From NCBI RefSeq assembly GCF_000717185.1, contig NZ_JNYE01000023.1, positions 1 through 64,000 on the forward strand: a DNA stretch of 64,000 nt. Reading direction: 5' to 3'. The DNA is from Kitasatospora phosalacinea (GTDB lineage: Bacteria > Actinomycetota > Actinomycetes > Streptomycetales > Streptomycetaceae). A program made the translations under genes and the position numbers. Shown piece after piece: positions 55,625 through 63,988 of this stretch. Position 1 is the stretch's first letter. The number at the start of each line of letters is the position of its first letter. The notes under the pieces are model-generated. The model was given only the letters and a program-made list of their open reading frames with translations, was not told the origin of the DNA and did no database searches.

Positions 55625-56726
55625 CTACCGGATCCGGCACCGCGGGCAGCGGCCGAGCGGCGGTGCCAGCAACTCCAGCGCCCGGGCGGCCTGTTGGGGA
55701 ACGACGCCGTTGCCGAGCGCGGTGAGCTGGGCGGGTCGGCCGAGGCCGGGGGTGGCGGTCACCCAGCCCGTGTCCAGGCCCTGCATCCACTCCACGAACT
55801 CCGGGCGGAGTCGGCCGCCCTCGTCGGTCGGCGGCGGCGCCGGGCGGGTGAGCGTCTCCCACCGGGCGACGGCGGCGGAGTACTGCCCCCACCGTCCGCG
55901 GTCGGCTCCGAGGACGGGTTCGACCAGAGCGGCAGGACCACCGCCGACAGCGGCGGGCGCCAGCCCTTGCCCGACCGCCGACCCGGAGTGCTGGTGTCGC
56001 TCGCCCGCGGCGTCGGCAGCAGCCACTCCACCTCGTCCGCGAGGTTCGGGCCGTGCCCGCCGCTCTTGCGCTTCGCCGGGTGCTGGCTGCCGCCGTTCTT
56101 GCCGATGTTGCTGGTGGGCGTCTTCAGTACCGTGGCCGGCGGCCCAGGCGGCGAGGAAGACCCGGGAGCGGTGGTGGGGCGCTCCGACGTCGGAGGCGCG
56201 AAGAACGAGCCACCGCGCGTCGTACCGCAGGTCGGCCAGGGTGCCGAGTACGGCGCCAAGTGCCCGCACAGGAGGGAGGGTTGGGTCGTCTCCCAGACAC
56301 CACGGGCAGGGTTCCAGGTCGCCAGCGGAACCCGGGGAGGTGAGGAGTCCTCGTACATTCTCGACCACCAGGAGACAGGGGTTGAGGGCCTCGACCGCGC
56401 GCGCCACGTGCAGCCAGAGCCCGGATCGGGTCTGCGAGTTGAGGCCGATGCGTCGGCCCGCGACCGAGACGTCTTTGACAGGGGAAACCGGCCGTGAGGA
56501 CACCCACCCGCGGGATGCCCGACCAGTCGACCGCCGTGATGTCGCCCAGGTTCGGCACGCCGGGCCAGTGCCTGGCCAGGATCGCGGACGGCGCGGGCTC
56601 GACCTCGGCGTGCCAGGCGACCTCGCCGCCGAGCGCCGCCATCACGCCCAGGTCGAGCCCGCCGTACCCGCTGCACAGCGAGCCGATCAGCGGCCCGGGC
56701 CGCGACGGCGGCCGGAGGGCCGTCAC
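55625..56726 (-). pseudogene. dcm: C5 DNA cytosine methyltransferase, frameshifted after the catalytic PCQ
   Basis: Two frames together encode a Dcm-type enzyme. From GTG 56726 the frame gives motif I (LIGSLCSGYGGLDLGV) and the catalytic loop AGFPCQ. The next frame then gives DVSVAGRRIGLNSQTRSGLW, motif VI LLVVENVRGLLTSP, RSRVFLAAW and motif X LTALGNGVVPQQAARALELL. One extra base in TGTCAAAGACGTC (plus-strand TTT at 56474-56476) separates them. Removing it would give about 366 continuous residues. This could be a real mutation, a sequencing error or a slippage site. The GTG start overlaps the stop of the upstream gene. Confidence 0.85.
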
Positions 56727-57388
56727 CGCCGCCACCGAGAGGGGGCAGGAATCGCGCCGGGCGCGGCCGGGGCGGGTGGCTGAGAATCGGTAGCTGCGGC
56801 AGGGGTGGTGGTCGAGCGGGTGAGCGCCGCCGTTCGGCGCGCAGTGTTCGGGTCCTGCTGAACTCCGCTGGCCGAGGCGAGGTCCTCGGCCGTGGCAGGG
56901 CCGGGCAGGGGGTGTCCGCTGGTCAGCGCGTCGAAGCTCGACTGCATCGTGACGATGGCGCGGTCGACGGCGGCATCGGCCTCGGAGAGGAAGTGGTCGA
57001 CGCCGGTACGGACCTGCTCCTCGACCGCGGGGGCGGTGTCGGGTGCCCGCACCCGCGTGTCGGCGAGCGCGGCCGTGAGGTCGGCTGCCTCGGTGAAGGC
57101 TCGGCTGGCCTGCGCCAGGTCGTTGGCAGCGGCAGTCCAGGCCCGGGCGAGGAAGACGGTAGGGGCGTCCTGGCGGGAACTCAGGGCGTGGAAGCTGGCC
57201 TCGCGGAGAGCCTCCCGCAGGGGCCACTCAACCTGTTTCACCGCCTCGGTGAGAGCGGAGACGGAGACCTGACGGCCGTTGCCGTAGACGGAGTCGAAGG
57301 ACAGCGGCAGGACGGCCTGCCCATCGGCCAGGCCGTCCGCGGCCGTCTGCAGCGTTTCCGCGTGGTGGCGTACATCTTCGTCGAGCAT
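56723..57388 (-). CDS. Hypothetical helical protein with C-terminal tag
   Basis: A 221-aa, mainly helical protein from ATG 57388 with GGAG upstream (MLDEDVRHHAETLQTAADGLADGQAVLPLSFDSVYGNGRQVSVSALTEAVKQVEWPLREAL...). The end carries ARRTAALTRS at 183-192, followed by a Pro/Ala-rich linker and SRWRR. It overlaps the methyltransferase start by 4 bp. It resembles its two upstream neighbours in organisation (helical body plus tag). Function unknown. Confidence 0.68.
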   Translation of the reverse strand: MLDEDVRHHAETLQTAADGLADGQAVLPLSFDSVYGNGRQVSVSALTEAVKQVEWPLREALREASFHALSSRQDAPTVFLARAWTAAANDLAQASRAFTEAADLTAALADTRVRAPDTAPAVEEQVRTGVDHFLSEADAAVDRAIVTMQSSFDALTSGHPLPGPATAEDLASASGVQQDPNTARRTAALTRSTTTPAAATDSQPPAPAAPGAIPAPSRWRR

Positions 57389-57416
57389 GGTCACTCCATG
57401 GAGCTGAAGGGGCGGT

Positions 57417-57992
57417 TCACCGGGTCCGGCCGTGCACGGGCCGGACCGGAGAAGCGGGGAGGGGAGGAGCAGACGCTGGCACCTTCGCGGGTGCTGTGGG
57501 CAGGGAGCGGGTGAGGGCGGCCTGCTGGGACCGGGCCGAGGTGGGCAGGACGTCCGCGGCGGCGTCCCGCAGCACCCGGACACCGTCCTGGAGGTGCCGG
57601 TGCGCCGCTTGGAGGGCCTCGTCGATGCACGTGACGGCGAGGGTGCGCGCGTAGTCGGATCCGGGCAGGCCACTCGGACCGGGCGGCAACGCGGCCAGGG
57701 CGGAGAGCTGCTGGCCGACGGTCCCCAAGGCGGAGACGGTCTGGGCAGCCCGGTTGAGGGCGATGGCGAACGCCTCCGCGGGGAAGCCCCGCTGCGCTGG
57801 CTCGGTGGCCCGGAGCAGGTAGGCGTCGCCCAACGTGGTGATCAGCCCACCCAGTTCGGTGATCTTGCGGCCCACAACGGCAGGATCCGGCAGAGCGAAC
57901 GTATAGGCGGTCAAGGGAAGTTCGAGACGCAGATCGCTGAGCGCCAAGGCAGCGCCGGTCAGGTCGAGCGCGTCGGAGAGCGGGCTGTTCAC
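57417..57992 (-). CDS. Helical protein with C-terminal tag, paralogue of next gene
   Basis: A 191-aa protein from GTG 57992, overlapping the stop of the upstream paralogue (GTGA). It has the pattern NSPLSDALDL...LPDPAVVGRKITELGGLITTLGDAYLLRATEPAQ...AAQTVSALGTVGQQLSALA. It carries RSQQAALTRS at 154-163, then a Pro-rich linker ending GRTR. It matches the 235-aa neighbour along its length, so the pair arose by duplication. Function unknown. Confidence 0.7.
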   Translation of the reverse strand: MNSPLSDALDLTGAALALSDLRLELPLTAYTFALPDPAVVGRKITELGGLITTLGDAYLLRATEPAQRGFPAEAFAIALNRAAQTVSALGTVGQQLSALAALPPGPSGLPGSDYARTLAVTCIDEALQAAHRHLQDGVRVLRDAAADVLPTSARSQQAALTRSLPTAPAKVPASAPPLPASPVRPVHGRTR

Positions 57993-58696
57993 GGCATCCC
58001 CCGACGGGGAGCAGAGGAGACGGGGGGAACAGGCACTGCCACAGCATCCGAAGAGGCAGCCGGGGAGGTGGACGGCTGTACGGAGCTGGGCGACAGCGCG
58101 GCACCCACCCGGGCCGCCGGCGAGAAGCGGTCCGGCAGGTCGGCAGCCCTCTCGTCGGCGGCGCGGTCGGGCGGCGGCGGTTTCGGAGCCGTCGCGTGCG
58201 CGGAGCGGGTGTACGCGCCCTGGCGCAGTCCCACCAGGGCGGGGGCGCTCGTCTCGGCGCACGCCCGCAGCACCCGGGCGGCGTCGGCGAGGTCGTCGCG
58301 AGCCGTCTCGACGGCGTACTCGGCGGTTCCGTAGGCGAGTGTGCGGGCTTCCTTGTGGCGGGGTTCGTCGTGCATGTTCGCCGTGCGGGCGATGAAGGCG
58401 AGCTGCTGGGCGACGGCGCCGAGCGCGGAGGCGGCCTGGGCGACGCTGCCGCTGGCGCTGGCGAACGCCTCGGCGGCCAGCACTGTGTACTGCTGCGGCG
58501 CCGACTCCGCCGCCCGGAACAGGTACTCGTCGCCCAGCTCGGCCACTACCCTGCCGAGGCCGACGACCTGGCGTCCCACCTCGACGGGCTTCGGCAGGAC
58601 GAACGGGCTGCCGCCTGCGGGCAGCTTGGCACGCTTGTCGTCGATCAGTTCCGCCACGGCGCGCAGCGCCGAAGCTTCGGAACGGGGACTCTTCAC
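57989..58696 (-). CDS. Helical protein with C-terminal tag, paralogue of 57417 gene
   Basis: A 235-aa protein from GTG 58696, overlapping the DnaB-N gene stop (GTGA). The pattern KSPRSEASAL...LPKPVEVGRQVVGLGRVVAELGDEYLFRAAESAPQ...VAQAASALGAVAQQLAFIA mirrors the downstream 191-aa protein. It has two tag-like stretches, LRQGAYTRSAHATAP and ARVGAALSPS (195-204), then a Pro/Ser-rich end. The extra repeat suggests tail duplication. Function unknown. Confidence 0.7.
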   Translation of the reverse strand: MKSPRSEASALRAVAELIDDKRAKLPAGGSPFVLPKPVEVGRQVVGLGRVVAELGDEYLFRAAESAPQQYTVLAAEAFASASGSVAQAASALGAVAQQLAFIARTANMHDEPRHKEARTLAYGTAEYAVETARDDLADAARVLRACAETSAPALVGLRQGAYTRSAHATAPKPPPPDRAADERAADLPDRFSPAARVGAALSPSSVQPSTSPAASSDAVAVPVPPVSSAPRRGMP

Positions 58697-59883
58697 TGGG
58701 CACTCCGAAGGGGAACAGAGGAGGGGCGTCGGTGCGTCGCGGCACCGGTTCGGGCGGAGGGGGCGGCTGTTGGTGCTGTCGCGGAAGCGTGCTGCGGCGG
58801 GGTGCTGCGCGACAGCGCCGCGCTGACCCGGGCCGCCGGGACGCCCGCCGCTGAGGCAGTGGCGGCGACGGGGGAGGGGTGGCCGTTGGCGGTGCGCCAG
58901 CGGGCGCGGACCTCCTCCAGCGGACCGAGGGCGTGCAGGGCCTGGCCGACCAACTGCCCGGGGGCCAGGCGCTCGTCGGCGGCCAGCACGGTGATCTGCC
59001 GGGCGCTCTCGGCAGCGGTGCGGGTGAGCGAGGTGCGCAGCACCTGCTCGCCGAGCCACTCGGCCGACCCGGCGACCAGGTGCGCGTCCAGGATCGGGGT
59101 GAGCTGCTCCTCGGTGAGGGTGCCGTCGGTGAGCAGCCCGCGCCGTTGGACCTCCCACTGTGCGGTGACGGGGTCGATCGGCTCGCCGCGGTGGTGGAGA
59201 GCGCCGAGGCAGCGGTAGAGCCGGCCGTGGCCGGGGTCGGCGAAGTCGCCGGGCCGCAGCCAGTCGAAGACCTCCGCGACCGCCCCGTCCTGGTGCACCA
59301 GCAAGGCGAGCAGGAACTGCTCGTCCGCCTGCACGTCCTCGGACAGCTCGGCGGCGGGAGCGGTGGCCGGGACGGTGGCGGGCTTGTGGGCGCGGGGCGG
59401 GGTGCCCCAGCGCCCGGCGAGGTCGGCGAGGACCCCGGCCAGGGCGTCGGCCTGGTGGCCGGTGCCCTTCACCTCGCCCACGACCAGGCCCTCCTCGGCG
59501 ACGGCGAGCAGGCGTTCGGCGTGCTCGGCGACGGTGCGGCGGATCGATCCCTCCAGGACGATCCGCCCGTACAGCGGGGCGTGGCTGGGGCGCGGGCAGG
59601 CGGCGATGAGGGTGTGCAGGTAGGAGGGGTCGAGTCCGCGGGTGCGCTCACCGGCCAGGGCGAGGGTGTCGGTCAGCCACTCCAGCGGCACCTCGCCCTC
59701 GTCGCCCTCGGCGGCGAAACCGGGGTGGCCGGCATCGCGCAGCTCGCGCAGCGCGGAGAGCAGGACCCGGTGGGCGGGGCGGTGGAAGTCGCGCGGCTCC
59801 AGCCAGTCCAGGCGGCCCAGTTGGCGGGGGTCGAGCAGGACGGCGCCGAGCAGCGCCTGCTCGCCCGCGAGCAGCGGGTCCAT
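58693..59883 (-). CDS. Protein with two DnaB N-terminal-like domains and no helicase domain
   Basis: A 396-aa protein from ATG 59883. The DnaB-N pattern occurs twice: residues 3-60 (PLLAGEQALLGAVLLDPRQLGRLDWLEPRDFHRPAHRVLLSALREL) and about 180-240 (VQADEQFLLALLVHQDGAVAEVFDWLRPGDFADPGHGRLYRCLGALH). The RecA-like motor is missing, so it cannot unwind DNA. It could bind primase, loader or helicase subunits, like other isolated DnaB-N proteins. The end carries the tag ARVSAALSRS at 351-360. It overlaps both neighbours. The region upstream of the chosen ATG is shadow. Confidence 0.8.
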   Translation of the reverse strand: MDPLLAGEQALLGAVLLDPRQLGRLDWLEPRDFHRPAHRVLLSALRELRDAGHPGFAAEGDEGEVPLEWLTDTLALAGERTRGLDPSYLHTLIAACPRPSHAPLYGRIVLEGSIRRTVAEHAERLLAVAEEGLVVGEVKGTGHQADALAGVLADLAGRWGTPPRAHKPATVPATAPAAELSEDVQADEQFLLALLVHQDGAVAEVFDWLRPGDFADPGHGRLYRCLGALHHRGEPIDPVTAQWEVQRRGLLTDGTLTEEQLTPILDAHLVAGSAEWLGEQVLRTSLTRTAAESARQITVLAADERLAPGQLVGQALHALGPLEEVRARWRTANGHPSPVAATASAAGVPAARVSAALSRSTPPQHASATAPTAAPSARTGAATHRRPSSVPLRSAQ

Positions 59884-60095
59884 CACGACCACCACCGGCG
59901 GCGCTCGGGGGCGAGTGCGGCGATCTCGCGTTCGGCGGCGGCCCGGGCGGCGGCGAAGCGGTCCAGCTCGCCCGTGAACGTCGGGTCGGTGGCCAGCAGC
60001 GACCCGCTGCCGCTGACCAGCCACCAGTGGCCGCCGCGCCGGACGACCGGGGCGCCGACCAGGGGTTCGTCCCGGGAGGAAGAAGAGGGGGTCAT
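59883..60095 (-). CDS. Small hypothetical protein
   Basis: A 70-aa protein from ATG 60095 with GGAG upstream. It contains GAPVVRRGGHWWLVSGSGSLLATDPTFTGELDRFAAARAAAEREIAALAPERRRWWS: a small beta-hairpin then a basic helix. Its stop overlaps the DnaB-N gene start by one base (TGATG). No family is recognised. It is probably a cofactor of the downstream gene. Confidence 0.6.
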   Translation of the reverse strand: MTPSSSSRDEPLVGAPVVRRGGHWWLVSGSGSLLATDPTFTGELDRFAAARAAAEREIAALAPERRRWWS

Positions 60096-60124
60096 CGGGT
60101 AACTCCGTTGTGTAGGAAGGCTGA

Positions 60125-61060
60125 TCAGGCGGTGAGGGCGAAGCGGTCGGCGGCGACCGGGGTGCCCGAGCGGCAGGCCCAGGGCGAGCAGCCGTCCGCG
60201 TCACCGGCCTCCAACTCGGCATCGGCGATGGCGTCGAAGACGTCCGTCTGGCGCCCGGCCCACTCGTGCGCGGTGACCCGGTCGATCGGCGCCTGGTCCA
60301 GCGGGCGGCGGCTGCGGTGCAGGTACGCCTGGCCGAGCAGCGGGGTGCCCCCCGCGGTCGCCCGGGCGTTGCCGCCGCGGATCGCACGGTCGAAGGCGAC
60401 GACGTCCTCCCACTCCGCCGGTGAGGTGTCGCGCAGTGCCCGCCACTGGGCGTTGCCGTGGTACGGACACCCCAGGCAGCTCGACTTCGGGGTCGACTCG
60501 AAGCCGCGCGAGCGCAGCAGCCGCAGGCAGTCCGCCCTGGTGAGGCCCTGCTCCAGCAGCGGGAAGCGGTTCTTCATGTAGGCGACGTCGGCGTCCTTGG
60601 CGCGGTGCACCTCGTCCACCGAGATGCCGATCCACTGCTCGACGAACACCCCGCGCGGCACCCGCTGCGGGTAGGGGAAACCGAGGAGTTCGCGGACCTT
60701 CTCCTTGATCGGCCGGATTTTATACTGACCAGTACATTGCCTGCGTGACATGCCGTCGCCGCCGTCGGCGTTGAGGATGTGCAGCGGCATCGACGCGAAG
60801 CGCTTGCCGGGATCGAGCGCGTCGGCGCGGATGTTGCCCGAGGACACCCGCAGGATCGGGATTCCGGCCGGGGCAGCGACCTCACGCTCGATGCGGTCCA
60901 GGTGGGCGTAGACTGAGCGGGGCTCCCAGCCGGTGTCCGCGAAGATCGCGTAATCCAGGCCGGGCAGGTGGCCCTCGGCGGCTAGGAGCAGCAGCACACT
61001 GCTCTGGGCCCCGGCGCCGAGCGAAAGAACCCGCAGCGTGGGGAGGGTAGTTGTGGTCAT
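60125..61060 (-). CDS. PAPS-reductase-like (adenine nucleotide alpha hydrolase) protein
   Basis: A 311-aa protein from ATG 61060. The PP-loop is SLGAGAQSSVLLLLAAEG near residue 14, followed by DYAIFADTGWEPRSVYAHLDRIE, as in PAPS reductase/FAD synthetase-like proteins. Two Cys motifs are present, RRQCTGQYKIRPIKEKV and SSCLGCPYHGNAQW, the latter likely metal- or FeS-binding. This group is frequent in phages and actinomycete elements and may modify nucleic acid or a nucleotide; it is unlikely to reduce sulfate. It lies 29 bp before the 70-aa gene. Confidence 0.82.
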   Translation of the reverse strand: MTTTTLPTLRVLSLGAGAQSSVLLLLAAEGHLPGLDYAIFADTGWEPRSVYAHLDRIEREVAAPAGIPILRVSSGNIRADALDPGKRFASMPLHILNADGGDGMSRRQCTGQYKIRPIKEKVRELLGFPYPQRVPRGVFVEQWIGISVDEVHRAKDADVAYMKNRFPLLEQGLTRADCLRLLRSRGFESTPKSSCLGCPYHGNAQWRALRDTSPAEWEDVVAFDRAIRGGNARATAGGTPLLGQAYLHRSRRPLDQAPIDRVTAHEWAGRQTDVFDAIADAELEAGDADGCSPWACRSGTPVAADRFALTA

Positions 61061-61170
61061 GGGGCAGGTCCTTGGAGGGGCGGGTGCCTGTGGCGGGGCA
61101 CCCGGGGAAGAAGAGGAGAGGGGGCGGCGCCGGTCGGGAGGTCTCGATCGGCGCCGCCGGGCAGGGGCGG

Positions 61171-62953
61171 TCAGGCCGAGAGGGTGAAGCCGTCGTGGCT
61201 CTTGGCGAGGGCGCGCGCGGTGATGGCCTTGGTGGCGCGGGCGGAGGCCGGGCCGATCTCCTTGGCGGAGTGCTCCTTGTACCAGGGCTTGAGGTTCAGC
61301 ATCGCCACCCGCATCCCGGTGGCGAACAGCAGCACCTTGCCTTTGGGCAGCGCCCGGATCTGGTCCGGCGGCAGGATCCGCTCGGTGCGCATCGATACCG
61401 AAGTCGACTTCCCGCCGTCGGAGTTGGAGACGGAGACGGTCTGCACGTCGTGCTCGCCGATCTGCCGCGACAGCTTGTCCGCGAAGTCCGCGTCGTCGAT
61501 CCCGCTTCCGACGATCTTCACGGTCGCGGCGGACCACAGGGCGTCCATCCCGGCCTCGCCCCAGCAGCGCTGGCCCTGCCGGTAGGACTGCAGGATCGTG
61601 ATCGGGATGACCCCGCGCGAGCCCAGATGCGAGTACAGGTCGGGGAGATCGGAGATCCGGCACACGTTCGCGGCCTCGTCCAGGACGCACAGCGCGGGCG
61701 GGTCGAGCCGTCCGCCGCTGCGCTCGGCGACGATGACGGCGGAGCGCATGACCGCGTCGGCCGCCGCCGCGATGATCGCCGAGGCGGAGCCGCCGCCGTC
61801 CTTGCTGAGCAGGAACAGCGTGTCGCGGGAGGACGCGAAGGCGAACGGCTTGAACTCCGGCAGGCCCTCGGTGGGGGTGACCCACGCGGCGATCTCCGGG
61901 TCCAGCAGGCAGCTCGCGTACTGGCGCGCGGTCTCGTAGATGCCGTCGCGGGTCTCGGTGGCGCCGGTGACCGTGCCCTGAAGCTGGGCGGCCACCGCAT
62001 GGTGGCCGGCGTCGGCGAGCAGGTCGACGGGGGTGCGGTCGGCCGGGGAGGCGAGCCAGGCCAGCACGTCGGTGATCGGGCGCCGGTGGCTCGCGGCAGC
62101 CAGGAACAGCGCGCCGAGGGTGTTGGCGGCGGCGGTGCTCCAGAAGTCGGAGCCGCTGGACTCGTCCACGGACGCGGTGACGAAGTGCCCGGCGAGCCGC
62201 TTCGCCCCGGCGAGGTCGCGGGCATCGGCCAGGATGTCCCACCACATCTCGCGTGGGTGGTGGGCGATCTGCTGCGGGTCGAGCGTCCAGACGGTGCCGA
62301 CCTTCGCCCGCGCGTCGAAGCACGCGGTGAACGCGTCGTTGGCCGCCTTGTTCGACGTGAGCAGGACGGGGCCGGGGGCGGCGAGGATCGCGGGGATCGC
62401 GATGCCGGACGTCTTCCCGGAACGGGGCGCCATGATGGCGACGAGGACGTCCTCCCAGGAGGCGCGGACCTCGGCCTTGCCGGGGGTCAGGGTGCCGACC
62501 AGGATACCCCGGTCGTTGGGCTCAACCTCTTTTGCACTCCCGGTCGTTCAGGCTCGGGCGCAGGTCGCGTGCCTTGGCGGTCACTTCCTTGTCCAGCAGC
62601 GGCGCCAGGTCGGCCTTGCGGGCGAGGCCGGTCTTCGAGTCGCCGCGGTGGCGCGTCCACAGCACCAGGGCGGTGGTGGCGAGGGTAGCGGTGAGCAGGC
62701 CGGGCACGATGCGGGCGCCGACCAGCAGCGCGGTGGAGCCGAGGTGCGGCCACAGGGCGTCTGGGTGCAGCAGGGCGTCGGTGGCGCTGAAGCGGGCCCA
62801 CGGGCCGCTGTCGGCAAGGGCGTTGGCGGCGTTGCCGGTCAGCCAGGCCAGGGAGCCGAAGGCGAGGGCGGCGCCGAGGACGCCGAAGAGGAGGTAGAGG
62901 AGCGCGTCGGTGCCGGTGGTGGTCGACGGCGCGCTGGTGCGGGGGGAGGGCAA
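61171..62953 (-). pseudogene. VirD4/TraD-type conjugative coupling ATPase, split by a frameshift
   Basis: Two frames encode one coupling protein. The 5' frame (TTG 62953 to stop 62522, 143 aa) holds two membrane helices (LYLLFGVLGAALAFGSLAWL, GARIVPGLLTATLATTALVLW) and ends DKEVTAKARDLRPSLNDRE. The next frame continues AKEVEPNDRGILVGTLTPGKAEVRASWEDVLVAIM and then the ATPase: Walker A APRSGKT and Walker B VLDEA (Asp252 counting from ATG 62433). One extra base around GAGTGCAAAAGAG (plus-strand 62530-62545) breaks continuity; without it about 593 residues result. It could be mutation, sequencing error or slippage. It couples relaxosome to transfer channel. Confidence 0.85.
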
Positions 62954-63044
62954 GGCGGTTCCAGGTGGGTGCGAGCGGGCGGGGGCGGGGCGCGCTCGGC
63001 TCTCGAACGGATCATGGCGTTGCTCTCTTGCAGAGGAGGGGAGT

Positions 63045-63449
63045 TCAGCGGGTTCGGCCGTTGGGGCGGGGTGCGGTCGGCGGGATGGGGGCGGGTGCCG
63101 GACTGGGAGCGGTCCTGGCAGAGGGGGAGGTGAGGCGGGCTGCGGTGGTGCGCTGCCGGTCGGCTACGTCGGTGTTGTTGCCGACGTAGCCGACAACCAG
63201 GTCGGGCTCGATGGCGACCCGGTATCCGGCGGCGTCGAGCAGACCGGCCGCGCCGGACGCGGCGAGCCGCTGGTCAGGGTCGGACTGTTCCGGCGGGAGG
63301 TGGTAGGAGGCAGGGTCGGTCGGGGCGGTGAAGCCGAACCGGCGCAGGATCCGGTCGATGAGCCCAGGGGTGGGGGTGCGGCAGTCGGCCCGGACGAGCC
63401 CGTTGCTGCTGCGGTAGATCTCGACGTCAGTGCCGTAGGTATCGGCCAA
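63045..63449 (-). CDS. Small hypothetical protein with tag-like tail
   Basis: A 134-aa protein from TTG 63449; the ribosome site is weak, so the start is uncertain. The N-part reads ADTYGTDVEIYRSSNGLVRADCRTPTPGLIDRILRRFGFTAP and the middle YRVAIEPDLVVGYVGNNTDVADRQRTTAARLTSPSART. The tail is Pro/Ala-rich with a basic end (NGRTR), similar to other proteins in this block. It lies directly upstream of the coupling-protein gene. Family unrecognised. Confidence 0.62.
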   Translation of the reverse strand: MADTYGTDVEIYRSSNGLVRADCRTPTPGLIDRILRRFGFTAPTDPASYHLPPEQSDPDQRLAASGAAGLLDAAGYRVAIEPDLVVGYVGNNTDVADRQRTTAARLTSPSARTAPSPAPAPIPPTAPRPNGRTR

Positions 63450-63484
63450 GTTGCTTTGAGGATCGCGAGCTGGTGATGGGTGGG

Positions 63485-63988
63485 TCAGCGGCGGTGGCTG
63501 GCGGCCGGGGTTGCGCCAGGCGGTCCGGCCGGGGGCGCTCCGGGGTCGGCTCCGGGGCTCGCGGTACGGCGGGCGGCGGCGCGGGGCGAGGGGGAGACGG
63601 CGGCCTGCTGCCGCATTGTCTCGGCGTCACAGGGGCCGTGGCCCATGACGTCGTGCAGCAGTTCCCGGGTCCGCTTGACCTGGACCATGTCGTGGTGGCG
63701 GGGGTCGCTGGTTTCGGCCGGCATCTCGGCGATGTCGCCGACGACGGCCTCCAGCTCCTCTTGGGCGTAGACCAGCATCGAGTGCACGGAGGCTAGGCGC
63801 GTCCACAGGTCGAAGGCCGCCACGTAGGGGTCCGGATAGTCGAAGTCGAGCCGGGCTCGGGCCCAGTCGGCGCTGGCGGCTACCAGCTCGGTCAGCTGCG
63901 GCAGCGGGCCGACCAGGGCACCGGTCGTCTCCTCGACGATCGCGGCGACCTCGCCCGGGTCCGCTGTCACCTCCAGTCGTGCGATCAT
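63485..63988 (-). CDS. Hypothetical helical protein with tag-like tail
   Basis: A 167-aa protein from ATG 63988. The body is helical and acidic (DPGEVAAIVEETTGALVGPLPQLTELVAASADWARARLDFDYPDPYVAAFDLWTRLASVHSMLVYAQEELEAVV). The tail contains MRQQAAVSPS (125-134), then a Pro/Gly/Ala-rich linker ending SHRR. It is the first gene of the leftward block visible before the window edge; its own upstream partners lie outside. Function unknown. Confidence 0.62.
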   Translation of the reverse strand: MIARLEVTADPGEVAAIVEETTGALVGPLPQLTELVAASADWARARLDFDYPDPYVAAFDLWTRLASVHSMLVYAQEELEAVVGDIAEMPAETSDPRHHDMVQVKRTRELLHDVMGHGPCDAETMRQQAAVSPSPRAAARRTASPGADPGAPPAGPPGATPAASHRR

